Shown here: positions 50,861-60,311 of the stretch, one piece after another
Position numbering within the stretch: the first letter of the stretch is position 1
Layout of the letters: each line of letters opens with the position of its first letter
Source of the DNA: a virus
Direction: 5' to 3' (one strand)
DNA length: 64,000 nt
IMG/VR virus record: IMGVR_UViG_3300027847_002834
Span: 62,001 to 126,000 of that record
Made by a program: the position numbers and the translations under genes
Notes under the pieces: model-generated
The model's input: only the letters and a program-made list of their open reading frames with translations
The model's database searches: none
What the model was told of the DNA's origin: nothing

Positions 50861-53800
50861 TTAAAGTGTACCATTTACCATTTGTTCCAATATGCTTTCA
50901 CTCTGGTCTCTATCATAAGTGAGACCAGTCATAACTGCTAATCCCGGATTTTCAAAACTAAGAGCAGATAACCAACTTTCCAATGAAGGTATCTTTTTAA
51001 GACTTACTACTATTGCATTATAATCTTTGTTTAATCTTGCTGGGAATGACGGGTTAGATTTATCTCGTAAAAGTTGACTTGCGAGAATTTCAAAATGAAC
51101 CATATCTGCACCTGTCATTGGGCCATACTGATCATAAATTTTCATACAAAAGTGATCGGCTGATTTCCATGGTTTCTTACCAGACAGTAAATGATTAATT
51201 ATTCTAACCTTATCTGAAAAATCAGATGTAGAAGCAGGACATGTAAATACTGCTGAGTTATCAGAAAACGGAATAGTGATTATATTACCATCATCTTGTA
51301 CTTGGCGTCCCTTCAATGGAATATGAGTATGAAAATCCAATGCACAATCAATCACAACTCTATCTTTTGTAACTATCTCAAAATAACCATACTCTAATTC
51401 AAATGTATCACCAACTTTCTTAATATCCTTTTTCGGATCTAAAAATTGATTTCTATTAATGATAATACTTCCAGATGTTTTAGTCACTAAGTCATTGATC
51501 TTTTGTGAAAACATTTTAGAGAAATACTGACTAGTCTTAACATCCATATTTGCGGTTAATGGCTTTATGATATCCACAGCAGTAACAGATATCGCTCCAC
51601 CACTATGAAATGTATTATGATTTTGAATTCCTCCCAACATATAATCTTTAGTATTGGTTTGGATATCGTATACAGGATAATCCCATTTCCAAATATCTTT
51701 TACTGTAGATACTACATCAAAGCCACGAACAGGCAAGTCTCTTCTTATTTTTATTGGTAGAATTTTACCATTTGCTTTTAGTTTTTCACTACTAAGATTC
51801 TCATTTTTTAGAAATCGTATATCAATTGCAAAATTAGGTCTTTTTTGTTTACACCCCTTAGATCCTTCTTTATCTGGAGGGACAATACATGTATTACATT
51901 TATAACCTAACTTATCACATATAGCTTTAATCTGCTGAACCAGATAATAACTACAAGTGTACACCCTGCAACACGTACTAGCTGTATTAAATACAGTCCC
52001 GTCTCCATCAATCATTCCAGATAGAAAATCTTTTAACCATGATTTACTAAAATCTATAAAATTCTCTGGGAGTCTCTTTTCCCATGCATACGAACCATAA
52101 ACAACATCATTAACATATCTATCATTATCTACAATAGTAATATATTTATCATAAACTCTAATATCATTATATTGTTTTTTCAATTCTGATATTATTCTAG
52201 GCTTTATATAATTATCATGTTGGGAGATTATGTTCCCTTTAGTATTTCTGCCTTCTCCCGCTTTACATCCTTCGGCACAATATATTCCAGCAACATAACC
52301 ACTTACACCAGGAACTACTCTCTTTTTATTATTAGATGCAATGGTCGAATCTATCCATATGGCATCATGTTTTGTTAACTCAGATGCTTCTATCTCAATT
52401 AATTCTTCATCGGTTATTGTAAATGGTGTTCGGGTAGATTGTGTTTCATTATATAATCTATCCCCAATAAGCCTACACTTGTCATTAGAATATTTTGAAT
52501 GAATAGAAGTTTTCTTGATCCATAATGGATGATTGGATTGGCACACCAACGTATGGCCACTTTTTGTAGTTATGAACATCATCTTTTCAGTAGGATCATG
52601 TTTTTGTATTGTAAGTGCCTTAACCTCTCCTTCCTTTCCTTGTACGGTAAAAGTAGATGGTAATTCTTTTGTTTCTTTTCCATCAATAATATCAATATCA
52701 GATGATACTGAATTCCATAAATCCTTAAATGCTATAAGGTTAGAATTATGATGAACTAATCCATCTGAACATTTCATAATCATCTGGGTTCCACGTTCAC
52801 CAAAGATCTGACCAGCCAATACTCCAACGTAAGGAGTTCTATTTCTTTCTAATAGATCACCATAACAAGTTTTGCATATTTTAGGAGATATACAATACAG
52901 TGGAGACTTTAAAGAAATGACTTTACCCATAGCTTTACTGGGATCTAGTTTAATAGGATTACCAACTTTATTAAGATAGTATCGGCCTTCTAATCGTCTT
53001 GCTATATCTGGAGTTACTTTTAATTGGAATCCCCGTTGGGTCTTACAATTAAAAATAGTAGGATCAGCTTCTACCCGTTGAAGTGCGAATACTAACTGTC
53101 TGCTCAAATATCCAGTATCAGCAGTATTCAATACACGATCAGCAATACCACGTCTACTTCCTGCTCCACTCATAAAGAAATCTTTACTGGTCATTCCTTC
53201 TGCATATGACTGGGCAATTGGCTCTTGGATATTCCCTTCATTATCAGAAATTAATCCTTTAGCTACAAGTATCTGTCTAGCTTGATCATAACCACCTTTT
53301 AGAACTCCAGCTTTTCCTAACGTCCCAATATTGCCATCTTTCTTTTCTAAATGAGCACCAATATCAACAGTGGATTGTTGAATTATTCTATCAGCCTCTT
53401 GTGGTGATTTTCCTACTAATTGTTTTTTAGCATCGACAATAGATTTTGGAATTTCAAGGTCTTCAAGGCCAAATGAAGGAGAACCAATTGTTCCATACTT
53501 ATAAGATATTTTTAATATCTTATCAGCCCAATCAACATATTTTTCTCTTCCATATGTTATAAAGTATTCATTAGCTATATTGTTTAGCTTCTTCTGATTC
53601 ACTTGTTCATTTATAAATGTATGACCATCAGGAAAGATATCATTAAACATAATCCTTCCAACTGTGGTATCAAGTGTTCCATACTTTACTTTATCATTAA
53701 TAGGCAATCCTTTTAACTGTCCAGGTCTAGTTACCCTTACTGCCGCCTTTCTAGACTTCGAATCCTTAGTAAGCAAATAGATACCAATTGCACTATCTTT

Positions 53801-55033
53801 ATCAAACGAATCACTAATTTGATTTATTGAGTCCTTTGATGTGGTGACCATCATCTTGTCCTTTGCTTCCTCAATAGCCTGTCTAGTTATTGGGACATAG
53901 ACTGCCATTTGATCCCCATCAAAGTCTGCATTATAAGCTGAACATTTCATGGGATTAATTCTAATGGTATTTCCGTCTACTAATACAGGTTTAAATGCTT
54001 GCACCGATTCAGCATGGAGACTAGGATCTCTTTTTGCTAATACAATTTTATCTTTGATTGCATTATTTGTTGAAACTACTAATATGTCATATAACTCTTG
54101 AGATATTTCATCATGCTTTGATATTGCAATGAATAGTCTTCTTAGACTTAATGCAGATAATTTACTTCCGTCAAAACGTTCTAATGCATCAGAAAGCTGT
54201 TCTTTTGGTATATTTCCACTATTCAATAAATCAAATATAATAAATGGTTCAAATAGTTTAACAAGAAGCCTTAATGGTATTCCTAATTCGTCTGCACGTA
54301 GTTCGGATGCAGCTCCAGATATAACTGCCCTAGCTGTAAAATCTACTCTCTTACCCAATAAATCACTTCTAAGTAATCCTTTCTTCTTAGAGACTTTACT
54401 TGTAAGATAATTGTATAATTCGAGTACTAACTCATGCATTCTAAATGCTAATACATCATATACGGGTCCTGATGTTTGTGTTCTTAATTGTAATGACAAT
54501 CTAAGAATTTTAAGGTAGTAATCATTTAAAGGATTAACTGTAATATCCCCAGTATCAGTGATCTCAAGTTGTCTATAATCTGGAGGAATAATGATACACT
54601 TATCAGTAAATGCATGTCCTTTCTTTGTATAGAAATCAACCATTCCAATTAAATCAGCTCTCGATTTTGAATCTGCTGAAAATTTTATTTTTGACCAATT
54701 ATCAACCACTGAAGACATTCCCGTTATCTCACCATCCTCATCAAGAATCAATTCACCGTTCTGTAGAGTAAATGTTTTCTCTCCTGACATTGCAGTTATA
54801 ACAGATCTCTTTAATCTCCTTATAGTACCAAATAACGCTGGATGTAAAACATTACAATTTAAATCAATGAAAGAATATATTTTTCTTCTATCTGAAGTAT
54901 CAACTGCCCCAAAGATCTTTTCAGAGAAAAATCCTTCGGGGTGAAATGTTGTAGTTTTTCCTACGAAATATTCAGTAGATGTAACAGGAACTAATTTAGA
55001 TGTCTCCTTATCTATATTCAACAATTTTAGCAT
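50861..55033 (-). CDS. Multisubunit RNA polymerase 2, beta' subunit-like, intein-containing
   Basis: 1390 aa as translated, about 1004 aa after intein removal, close to the 919 aa of polymerase 1 beta'. The catalytic loop NADFDGDQMA is at residues 368-377 (Asp370, 372, 374), with RVDFTARAVISG before it and a zinc site CISPKICKTCYG after it. The N-terminal zinc ribbon present in polymerase 1 is missing. The trigger-loop segment GTQMIMK...TFHSGGA is interrupted after Lys754 by an intein ending at Asn1140. Precedes M48 peptidase in the operon and pairs with the beta at 45291-49490. Confidence 0.93.
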   Translation of the reverse strand: MLKLLNIDKETSKLVPVTSTEYFVGKTTTFHPEGFFSEKIFGAVDTSDRRKIYSFIDLNCNVLHPALFGTIRRLKRSVITAMSGEKTFTLQNGELILDEDGEITGMSSVVDNWSKIKFSADSKSRADLIGMVDFYTKKGHAFTDKCIIIPPDYRQLEITDTGDITVNPLNDYYLKILRLSLQLRTQTSGPVYDVLAFRMHELVLELYNYLTSKVSKKKGLLRSDLLGKRVDFTARAVISGAASELRADELGIPLRLLVKLFEPFIIFDLLNSGNIPKEQLSDALERFDGSKLSALSLRRLFIAISKHDEISQELYDILVVSTNNAIKDKIVLAKRDPSLHAESVQAFKPVLVDGNTIRINPMKCSAYNADFDGDQMAVYVPITRQAIEEAKDKMMVTTSKDSINQISDSFDKDSAIGIYLLTKDSKSRKAAVRVTRPGQLKGLPINDKVKYGTLDTTVGRIMFNDIFPDGHTFINEQVNQKKLNNIANEYFITYGREKYVDWADKILKISYKYGTIGSPSFGLEDLEIPKSIVDAKKQLVGKSPQEADRIIQQSTVDIGAHLEKKDGNIGTLGKAGVLKGGYDQARQILVAKGLISDNEGNIQEPIAQSYAEGMTSKDFFMSGAGSRRGIADRVLNTADTGYLSRQLVFALQRVEADPTIFNCKTQRGFQLKVTPDIARRLEGRYYLNKVGNPIKLDPSKAMGKVISLKSPLYCISPKICKTCYGDLLERNRTPYVGVLAGQIFGERGTQMIMKCSDGLVHHNSNLIAFKDLWNSVSSDIDIIDGKETKELPSTFTVQGKEGEVKALTIQKHDPTEKMMFITTKSGHTLVCQSNHPLWIKKTSIHSKYSNDKCRLIGDRLYNETQSTRTPFTITDEELIEIEASELTKHDAIWIDSTIASNNKKRVVPGVSGYVAGIYCAEGCKAGEGRNTKGNIISQHDNYIKPRIISELKKQYNDIRVYDKYITIVDNDRYVNDVVYGSYAWEKRLPENFIDFSKSWLKDFLSGMIDGDGTVFNTASTCCRVYTCSYYLVQQIKAICDKLGYKCNTCIVPPDKEGSKGCKQKRPNFAIDIRFLKNENLSSEKLKANGKILPIKIRRDLPVRGFDVVSTVKDIWKWDYPVYDIQTNTKDYMLGGIQNHNTFHSGGAISVTAVDIIKPLTANMDVKTSQYFSKMFSQKINDLVTKTSGSIIINRNQFLDPKKDIKKVGDTFELEYGYFEIVTKDRVVIDCALDFHTHIPLKGRQVQDDGNIITIPFSDNSAVFTCPASTSDFSDKVRIINHLLSGKKPWKSADHFCMKIYDQYGPMTGADMVHFEILASQLLRDKSNPSFPARLNKDYNAIVVSLKKIPSLESWLSALSFENPGLAVMTGLTYDRDQSESILEQMVNGTL
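51614..52771 (-). mobile_element. LAGLIDADG-type intein in the polymerase 2 beta' subunit
   Basis: 386 residues, from Cys755 (CSDGLVHHNSN) to Asn1140, followed by Thr as the +1 residue. Block B is HTLVCQSNHPLW (near 827-838), block F is PVYDIQTNTKDYMLGG and block G is IQNHN, so splicing residues Cys1, His, Asn and Thr+1 are present. Two homing endonuclease motifs are GYVAGIYCAEG (912-922) and FLSGMIDGDG (about 1001-1010). Block A is unusual. The insertion point is in the invariant trigger-loop region of beta', a functionally essential site. Confidence 0.9.
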
Positions 55034-55080
55034 AAATATTTCCTTCCGTTACACGTTATCTATATACAGAAACTTATATT

Positions 55081-56223
55081 TTAGAGAGTCTTTTCGAATT
55101 CTTCTCTACCATCTACATCACTTTGCTTAACTTTACTTAGATTATAATTATCTACCATTTCTGCAAATAGGTACATAATAATAGCTCCACATATAATCGG
55201 AATTGCAACCTTTATTGTTAATTCCCCAATCTTGGTTCCATGAAATTTTCCTTTACTAAGAGCGCTACTAAGAGATTTAGGGGGAGCTAAGTCATGATGT
55301 TTAATCTTCTTACCAGTAGAATCAACAACCTTTTTAATGAGACCTGTATTCAGGTCCTTTGCCGTGTCCTTGATTATTGTTGATCCGTCTGTCGACCATA
55401 TGGCTTTCTTTGTCTTTTCATAGGAGCCTTTTATCCCCGTAAGCCAAGGAATTTCATCACCAGCATTTGCAACAAAATCTTTAATACCCCATATACCTCT
55501 AGCTAAACCTTTACCCAATACACTAAATGCTCCAATTACTTTAGTTTTGAATACTTTTGTTCTAATAAAAATAAGGAATGCTGTAATTATAGCAGTACCA
55601 ATAGCAAATCTACCCTGTTCCTTTTCTAACTTTAAGGTAGTAAACCATCTCTTAAATCCAGAAATTACATTTTTAGATGCAGATTTAATATCAATTACTT
55701 TTGATTTATCTCGCATATCTTTAGTTTGTTCAACTGCATTAATAATACATGTTATAGTTAAAATCAATGCGATAGGAATAACAATAGGGGCATTTAATAA
55801 ACCCAATGATACTCCAAATCCAACAGTCCCTAATGCCTTAACTACCACGACCAATGATGCATCAAATACCTGATCAACATCTCCAGCTTTCAATCCAGGA
55901 AGTTTTTTGTCAAGATAACCGGTCAGCTTCTTTAAAAATGATTTTGCTTCTCGGGTTGTTTTAGGTCCATCACGTTTAACAGGAGAGTTAGTGCGAGATG
56001 GCTTAGATGTATCACCAAATAGATCATCATCCGCCGACGCTAATGCTAGTTGTGTCGCATTAATAACAACTTTCTTATGATTACTAAATACTTTCTTTAT
56101 ATCCGCCCAATTTTTAATGTTAGATGTTGAATCTATTGCTTTCTTTAATGGACGCAGTTTAGTAAATTCTAATACAACGCTTCCCTCTTGTAGATAAGAA
56201 GTAATTTTTTTCTCTGAACTCAT
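55081..56223 (-). CDS. Unknown protein with several membrane segments
   Basis: 380 aa. Hydrophobic stretches near 145-165 (LLNAPIVIPIALILTITCII), 205-220 (FAIGTAIITAFLIFI) and 345-362 (VAIPIICGAIIMYLFAEM) suggest three spans; long basic, Lys-rich segments separate them. It begins a run of membrane proteins upstream of polymerase 2 beta'. Such virion membrane proteins could form an ejection channel, but there is no motif evidence. Polar N-terminus with a DLFGDTSKPSR linker. Confidence 0.6.
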   Translation of the reverse strand: MSSEKKITSYLQEGSVVLEFTKLRPLKKAIDSTSNIKNWADIKKVFSNHKKVVINATQLALASADDDLFGDTSKPSRTNSPVKRDGPKTTREAKSFLKKLTGYLDKKLPGLKAGDVDQVFDASLVVVVKALGTVGFGVSLGLLNAPIVIPIALILTITCIINAVEQTKDMRDKSKVIDIKSASKNVISGFKRWFTTLKLEKEQGRFAIGTAIITAFLIFIRTKVFKTKVIGAFSVLGKGLARGIWGIKDFVANAGDEIPWLTGIKGSYEKTKKAIWSTDGSTIIKDTAKDLNTGLIKKVVDSTGKKIKHHDLAPPKSLSSALSKGKFHGTKIGELTIKVAIPIICGAIIMYLFAEMVDNYNLSKVKQSDVDGREEFEKTL

Positions 56224-56238
56224 TAGTGTAATCCTATT

Positions 56239-57132
56239 TTACTGTGTCTCTGGTGGCTCTATGCTACCTGTTTTACGTTCTGTAGATTGGCTTTGGTCAG
56301 CTTCTCTAGCTGCTACTTTAAATTTCTTCAATCTTTCTTCTTCTGTTTTTAAGATGTCATTATATTTTGCAACATGCTCAATCAGTTTACGTTGACATGA
56401 TTCTGGATTATCGGTCACTTTACAATCACTTACATCCCGACGCAATTTAGCTATGACATCTGCTAATCCTCCAATTTTACATCTAGAAATACATATTTTT
56501 AAATCCAAACCTTGGTGATTCTCCTTACGACATTTATCCTTACATAAACTTTTTCTTTTCTCAATTGATATAAATAATATTTTAGTTAATAGTTTAGACA
56601 TTATCTCATAACCAACCATAATCATAAATACTGCGGCAGCCGCCTTTCCACCCTTCCCAAGTTTTCCTGCTATATTACTTAACCCTGTATTAAGTCCTCT
56701 AGATTTTGGCGTAAGACCTAATGTCTTAGCTGTGTTCCCAATCTTCTTAGCTACTGCCGTATAATATCCTTTATTTTTACCAGTCTTAAATGAATGTAAT
56801 AATTTCTTTTTTATTCCGCCTGCAAACAATGCAAGAGATAAAGTCATTATACCAGAAATTATTCCTTCAGTATTTTTTAACCTAAGATTCCTCTGGGCAT
56901 CAGCTTCTACTTCTCCTAGATTAGCTTCTTCTAACATATCAAAGTTTCTTCCAACTGAAAGAACTACTTCATTATATGACATTTCATGGACAATATAACT
57001 AGTCAATCCTCCATAGTCTTTATACTCGCCTTGATCAATTGCATCTAATAGATATGCTCTACAAAAGATATCTACACTATTTTTATCTATCATTCTATGA
57101 AACTCCAATTTTTTAATTTGTTCTTGTCGCAT
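56239..57132 (-). CDS. Unknown Cys-rich protein with membrane segments
   Basis: 297 aa. Hydrophobic segments at about 92-107 (IISGIMTLSLALFAGG) and 165-182 (AAAAVFMIMVGYEIMSKL), followed by a Cys-rich stretch (SLCKDKCRKENH, LKICISRCKIGG, then DCK and ESCQRK), six Cys that could form a metal or disulfide cluster. A Gly/Lys-rich segment lies between the spans. The C-terminus is a coiled coil. It is the first leftward gene after the divergent junction at 57133-57222. No family recognised. Confidence 0.6.
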   Translation of the reverse strand: MRQEQIKKLEFHRMIDKNSVDIFCRAYLLDAIDQGEYKDYGGLTSYIVHEMSYNEVVLSVGRNFDMLEEANLGEVEADAQRNLRLKNTEGIISGIMTLSLALFAGGIKKKLLHSFKTGKNKGYYTAVAKKIGNTAKTLGLTPKSRGLNTGLSNIAGKLGKGGKAAAAVFMIMVGYEIMSKLLTKILFISIEKRKSLCKDKCRKENHQGLDLKICISRCKIGGLADVIAKLRRDVSDCKVTDNPESCQRKLIEHVAKYNDILKTEEERLKKFKVAAREADQSQSTERKTGSIEPPETQ

Positions 57133-57222
57133 ATTTAAAATAGTCAGGATCCTTTCTTGTATGTCGAGTCAGCTCTATATATATTACTTTACCAAGAGTA
57201 ACATTTATCAATAGGAGCATCC

Positions 57223-58629
57223 ATGATAAAACTCAACAAAACAGAGAAGAGGAAATATGATGTTGTATACATCAACGGGGAAGAGGAAGAAAATTTGGTT
57301 TCTCTAGACCTTATTTTTACCCCTGCCACAAATAAGTTTGACAAGATTGTAGAGTTTGTAGAAGATTGCTCTTTGACATTAGGAGCCGAATTTGATGATT
57401 GGTTCAAATCATATATAACAGAATACATATCATCAGGATATGATTCAGGAATCATCAAAAAGAATATTCCGCAGATAACTTCATTGTGTGATAAATACCT
57501 TGAAGCATGTGAAATTGATTTTGATGGATATGTGGATAAAGGTAAAGTATCTAAAAATTCGATTTTTTTCGATTCGCCTGAAATCAAGAAGATCGTGCGC
57601 GTATCTAATTATTTAAAGTTATATTTTATTATATCACAGGACATCAATCTAAAATTACCAATAAAGTTTCATAGAGAAGTATACAATGAATTAGTAGCAC
57701 CAATAACGGAATGTGATATTCTACACAAGCTATTCAAGATTGTATCTTCTAAAACATATAAGTATAATATGTCTGATTCATATATGTGGGAATACATTAG
57801 AACGATCTACTGTAAAACTACGGACATGCACATCATGTCTATTTTTAATTTTATTGTCAACAACATTCTTGTAGCATGTGATACAAGAAAGAATCCAATA
57901 CCATTCATCATTACAGTTGTTGATGAATCTATTAGATGGATCCTTCAAAGTGTATATAAGGATGCAGTTGTATATTCTGATACAATAAACACAGAAGATA
58001 CATATTCAACTCCAGGTAAAGATAATCTCAAAACATATGCATACAATGACTCAATTGGTAAATTGGTTGTTATCGCATATAACTATCTGGAAGATCATGG
58101 AATTTCCGATGTATCGTTTAATGAATCAGTAAAGGCAAATAATGAAATTTCATTATTCTCAACCTATTTGACATATCCGATTTTATGTAAAGTACTTAAC
58201 ATCCCATATCGTCATTTCCTAACGATTCCTGCTGAACATGGTTATCTGTTGAATATCTTATTGTACCATCACTTACCTGAAGGATTCAAACGTAAATATT
58301 CGACAATTATAAATCTCCTATTATTCTACAACAAGAATAAGGCGATATCGAAAACAACTTATAAAATTAAAGATATAAATCATTTTACTTCGACTACTGG
58401 GAACTTCCTTGGATTCAAAAACCAAATGTTTGTTTATGAATTCTATTCTAGTATTGTAGGTAAAATTGCTAGAAACTCATATATCGGTTTTAAAACCGGA
58501 GAAGAGATATCTAATTTTCCTTTAGCCAAACTTGAAAAGGATTTAGTATCATTTTATAATGATTACTTTGATGGTAAGTTAGATGAACCATTTAAAGAGA
58601 TTCAAGATAAATTAGATTCACTAGTATAA
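57223..58629 (+). CDS. Unknown 468-aa protein on the plus strand
   Basis: ATG behind ATAGGAGC. One of the few plus-strand genes. The protein is largely helical and acidic and shows no motif I recognise; notable segments are EFDDWFKSYITEYIS (about 56-70) and the C-terminal FYNDYFDGKLDEPFKEIQD. It lies divergently from the 297-aa gene. Its opposite orientation implies separate control. A transcription-associated role has been reported for some unknown phage proteins near such polymerases, but nothing here shows it. Confidence 0.7.
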   Translation: MIKLNKTEKRKYDVVYINGEEEENLVSLDLIFTPATNKFDKIVEFVEDCSLTLGAEFDDWFKSYITEYISSGYDSGIIKKNIPQITSLCDKYLEACEIDFDGYVDKGKVSKNSIFFDSPEIKKIVRVSNYLKLYFIISQDINLKLPIKFHREVYNELVAPITECDILHKLFKIVSSKTYKYNMSDSYMWEYIRTIYCKTTDMHIMSIFNFIVNNILVACDTRKNPIPFIITVVDESIRWILQSVYKDAVVYSDTINTEDTYSTPGKDNLKTYAYNDSIGKLVVIAYNYLEDHGISDVSFNESVKANNEISLFSTYLTYPILCKVLNIPYRHFLTIPAEHGYLLNILLYHHLPEGFKRKYSTIINLLLFYNKNKAISKTTYKIKDINHFTSTTGNFLGFKNQMFVYEFYSSIVGKIARNSYIGFKTGEEISNFPLAKLEKDLVSFYNDYFDGKLDEPFKEIQDKLDSLV

Positions 58630-58638
58630 GAGGATTGA

Positions 58639-58831
58639 ATGGTTATTAAAAATCCTGAGAAATTAATTGAAAAACTAAATAGTTTACAACAAGAATGGAA
58701 TGAAGGTCAATCATATCATTGGGGGTAACGATGATCATAGATATGACGAAGGTATCGAGACAGGAAAACAAGGATGTGCTTCGGAACTAGAAGATTTACT
58801 TCTAGTTCATAATTTACTCAAACCTAAATAA
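58639..58831 (+). pseudogene. Frame-broken small gene (or programmed +1 frameshift)
   Basis: AAGAGG precedes an ATG at 58639. Frame 1 runs 29 codons to TAA at 58726-58728, just after a run of five G bases (SYHWG stop). The next frame continues at once with GGNDDHRYDEGIETG and CASELEDLLLVHNLLKPK to TAA at 58829-58831. Removing one G gives a single 63-residue protein of even composition. Either a point insertion, a sequencing homopolymer error or a programmed +1 shift explains it. Function unknown. Confidence 0.5.
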
Positions 58832-58834
58832 AGG

Positions 58835-58851
58835 TTAGTCAATAAGACTAA
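58835..58851 (+). terminator. Small hairpin after the plus-strand unit
   Basis: TTAGTC and GACTAA pair around a 5-base loop (58835-58840 with 58846-58851), 3 bases after the stop of the plus-strand small gene. The following sequence is only weakly T-rich. It lies between convergent genes and may end either transcript. Confidence 0.35.
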
Positions 58852-58871
58852 TTAATAAGAACGATATTAGT

Positions 58872-59516
58872 TTATGTAATCAACTGTTTAAGTTCTGCCG
58901 TATGTTTTTTCAAACCATATAATTCTTGTGCATACAATGATGCATAGCGTTTATGAGCAGCATCTTTGCATATTTCTATATCTTTAGTAATTTTTGGAAT
59001 TAATGTGGATACAAAGAATTTAGCTTTCTTGTTATCATCTACTTCTTTTCCCATTTTGTACAACCTGTATTGTTTATTATATTTATACAAAATTACACTC
59101 ATAACATAAACGGGATGTCTTTTTGCCAATTCTTCGAGTGGAAGTTCCGCAGCCGTTTCTTTCATGGAAGAAAATTTATCTTTACGTAATTTAATAAACA
59201 ATTCATTAATAAGTGCTAATATTCCTGCAATTCCTGCAATTTTTCCTAATGACAAATTTTTGAAAATAGGAACTACATATGGGTTGGAAGGCACCTGTAA
59301 CCAAGATAATATCCCAGCAAATGTTATAGATGTTATCCCCATTCTACTCAAAACAAATCCTATTTTGCCCCATACTCCACCATCTGGTTTAACTCCATCT
59401 TTTCTCCACCGATCATTACTAACATTTGAAGTTAAAACCTTTCTTTTTAGTTTATCTAACATTGATAAATTATCCTCTAATACTAATATACGATTTACTT
59501 CATTATACTTATTCAT
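58872..59516 (-). CDS. Unknown membrane protein, 214 aa
   Basis: Hydrophobic segments at about 50-75 (GKIGFVLSRMGITSITFAGI) and 87-108 (LGKIAGIAGILALINELFI), with a basic helical C-terminal half (HKRYASLYAQELYGLKKH). The ATG overlaps the small 46-aa gene's stop by 8 bases. Follows the lysis-type amidase by two genes. It could be a holin-like or virion membrane protein; neither shown. Confidence 0.55.
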   Translation of the reverse strand: MNKYNEVNRILVLEDNLSMLDKLKRKVLTSNVSNDRWRKDGVKPDGGVWGKIGFVLSRMGITSITFAGILSWLQVPSNPYVVPIFKNLSLGKIAGIAGILALINELFIKLRKDKFSSMKETAAELPLEELAKRHPVYVMSVILYKYNKQYRLYKMGKEVDDNKKAKFFVSTLIPKITKDIEICKDAAHKRYASLYAQELYGLKKHTAELKQLIT

Positions 59517-59649
59517 TTTTTTTCCCTTTATTAAATAATTTTTTCACTGCATTAACGGTCGATAATTTATTAAAAAGTTCAATTATCTTGAATTCTTCTT
59601 TATCTTTTGATTCTAATAATATAGCTACTAACGTATATTTGTCATTCAT
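59509..59649 (-). CDS. Small basic protein, 46 aa
   Basis: ATG at 59649 with GAAGGAAC upstream and an ATGA overlap with the previous gene's stop. The product starts MNDKYTLVAILLESKDKEE and ends VKKLFNKGKKNE. The C-terminal VNAVKKLFNKG resembles the end of the preceding 219-aa protein (YSAVKNLLLKEQ), and the DNA over that stretch is also similar, hinting at a partial duplication. Function unknown. Confidence 0.6.
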   Translation of the reverse strand: MNDKYTLVAILLESKDKEEFKIIELFNKLSTVNAVKKLFNKGKKNE

Positions 59650-60305
59650 TTTTGTTCCTTCAATAAAAGATTTTTTACTGCGCTATATGTTGAGTCAAAT
59701 AATATTTTCCTGGATACATCATACGGTATTTCTGTCTCGTATATCGACAGAACATTTAACCAATCTTTTTTGATCATCTCAACTGGATCAAATGTTCCCC
59801 CCTCGTTCCCAGGATAAGGTTTCATATTTAAAATATTCTTGGTTGCAGTTACGTGAGTCTTTATTATTTTTTTTGCATACTGTACATTAGATTTTTCCCA
59901 TTTAGGTTCTAAATTTAATGAGAATGCTTCATCATCATAAATAATATATTTTTTTTGATTTTTAGATAACCACTTTAATAAAAAATCAAAACTTTTATAA
60001 AACTTTTCTGATTTATCTTCTATGTTTAATTTATTAGTAAGAAGTCTAAGTCTCTTTAAATTATCTAATCCTTTCTTATAATCTGAAATAAAAATATTTT
60101 GAGTGAATTCACTTCCATCAAAAGAATCTCGGCTTTTAACTTTTATAAATTTAAGAGGCTTAGACCCAACTAAAAATATAAAAGGAATAATCATATATAC
60201 ATTTTGAGAATATATACTAGAATATATAGAAAATTCACCTTTACCACTATCGTCATAATCCTTTGGAAAATTATTAGATCCATGTATTGAACATCTTACA
60301 CCCAT
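59646..60305 (-). CDS. Unknown protein, 219 aa
   Basis: Mixed alpha/beta, basic, no signal or recognised motif. Contains FSIYSSIYSQNVYMIIPFIF (about 26-45, hydrophobic) and long helices with KSFDFLLKWLSKNQKK. It is followed by the 46-aa and 214-aa genes and preceded, 6 bases away, by the amidase gene. May be tail-related or an ejection protein by location. Confidence 0.55.
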   Translation of the reverse strand: MGVRCSIHGSNNFPKDYDDSGKGEFSIYSSIYSQNVYMIIPFIFLVGSKPLKFIKVKSRDSFDGSEFTQNIFISDYKKGLDNLKRLRLLTNKLNIEDKSEKFYKSFDFLLKWLSKNQKKYIIYDDEAFSLNLEPKWEKSNVQYAKKIIKTHVTATKNILNMKPYPGNEGGTFDPVEMIKKDWLNVLSIYETEIPYDVSRKILFDSTYSAVKNLLLKEQK

Positions 60306-60311
60306 AATAAA

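Noticed and set aside
57189-57587. 132-codon minus-strand ORF inside the start of the 468-aa gene
   Set aside because: Antisense shadow; no ribosome binding site and poor protein composition compared with the plus-strand frame.
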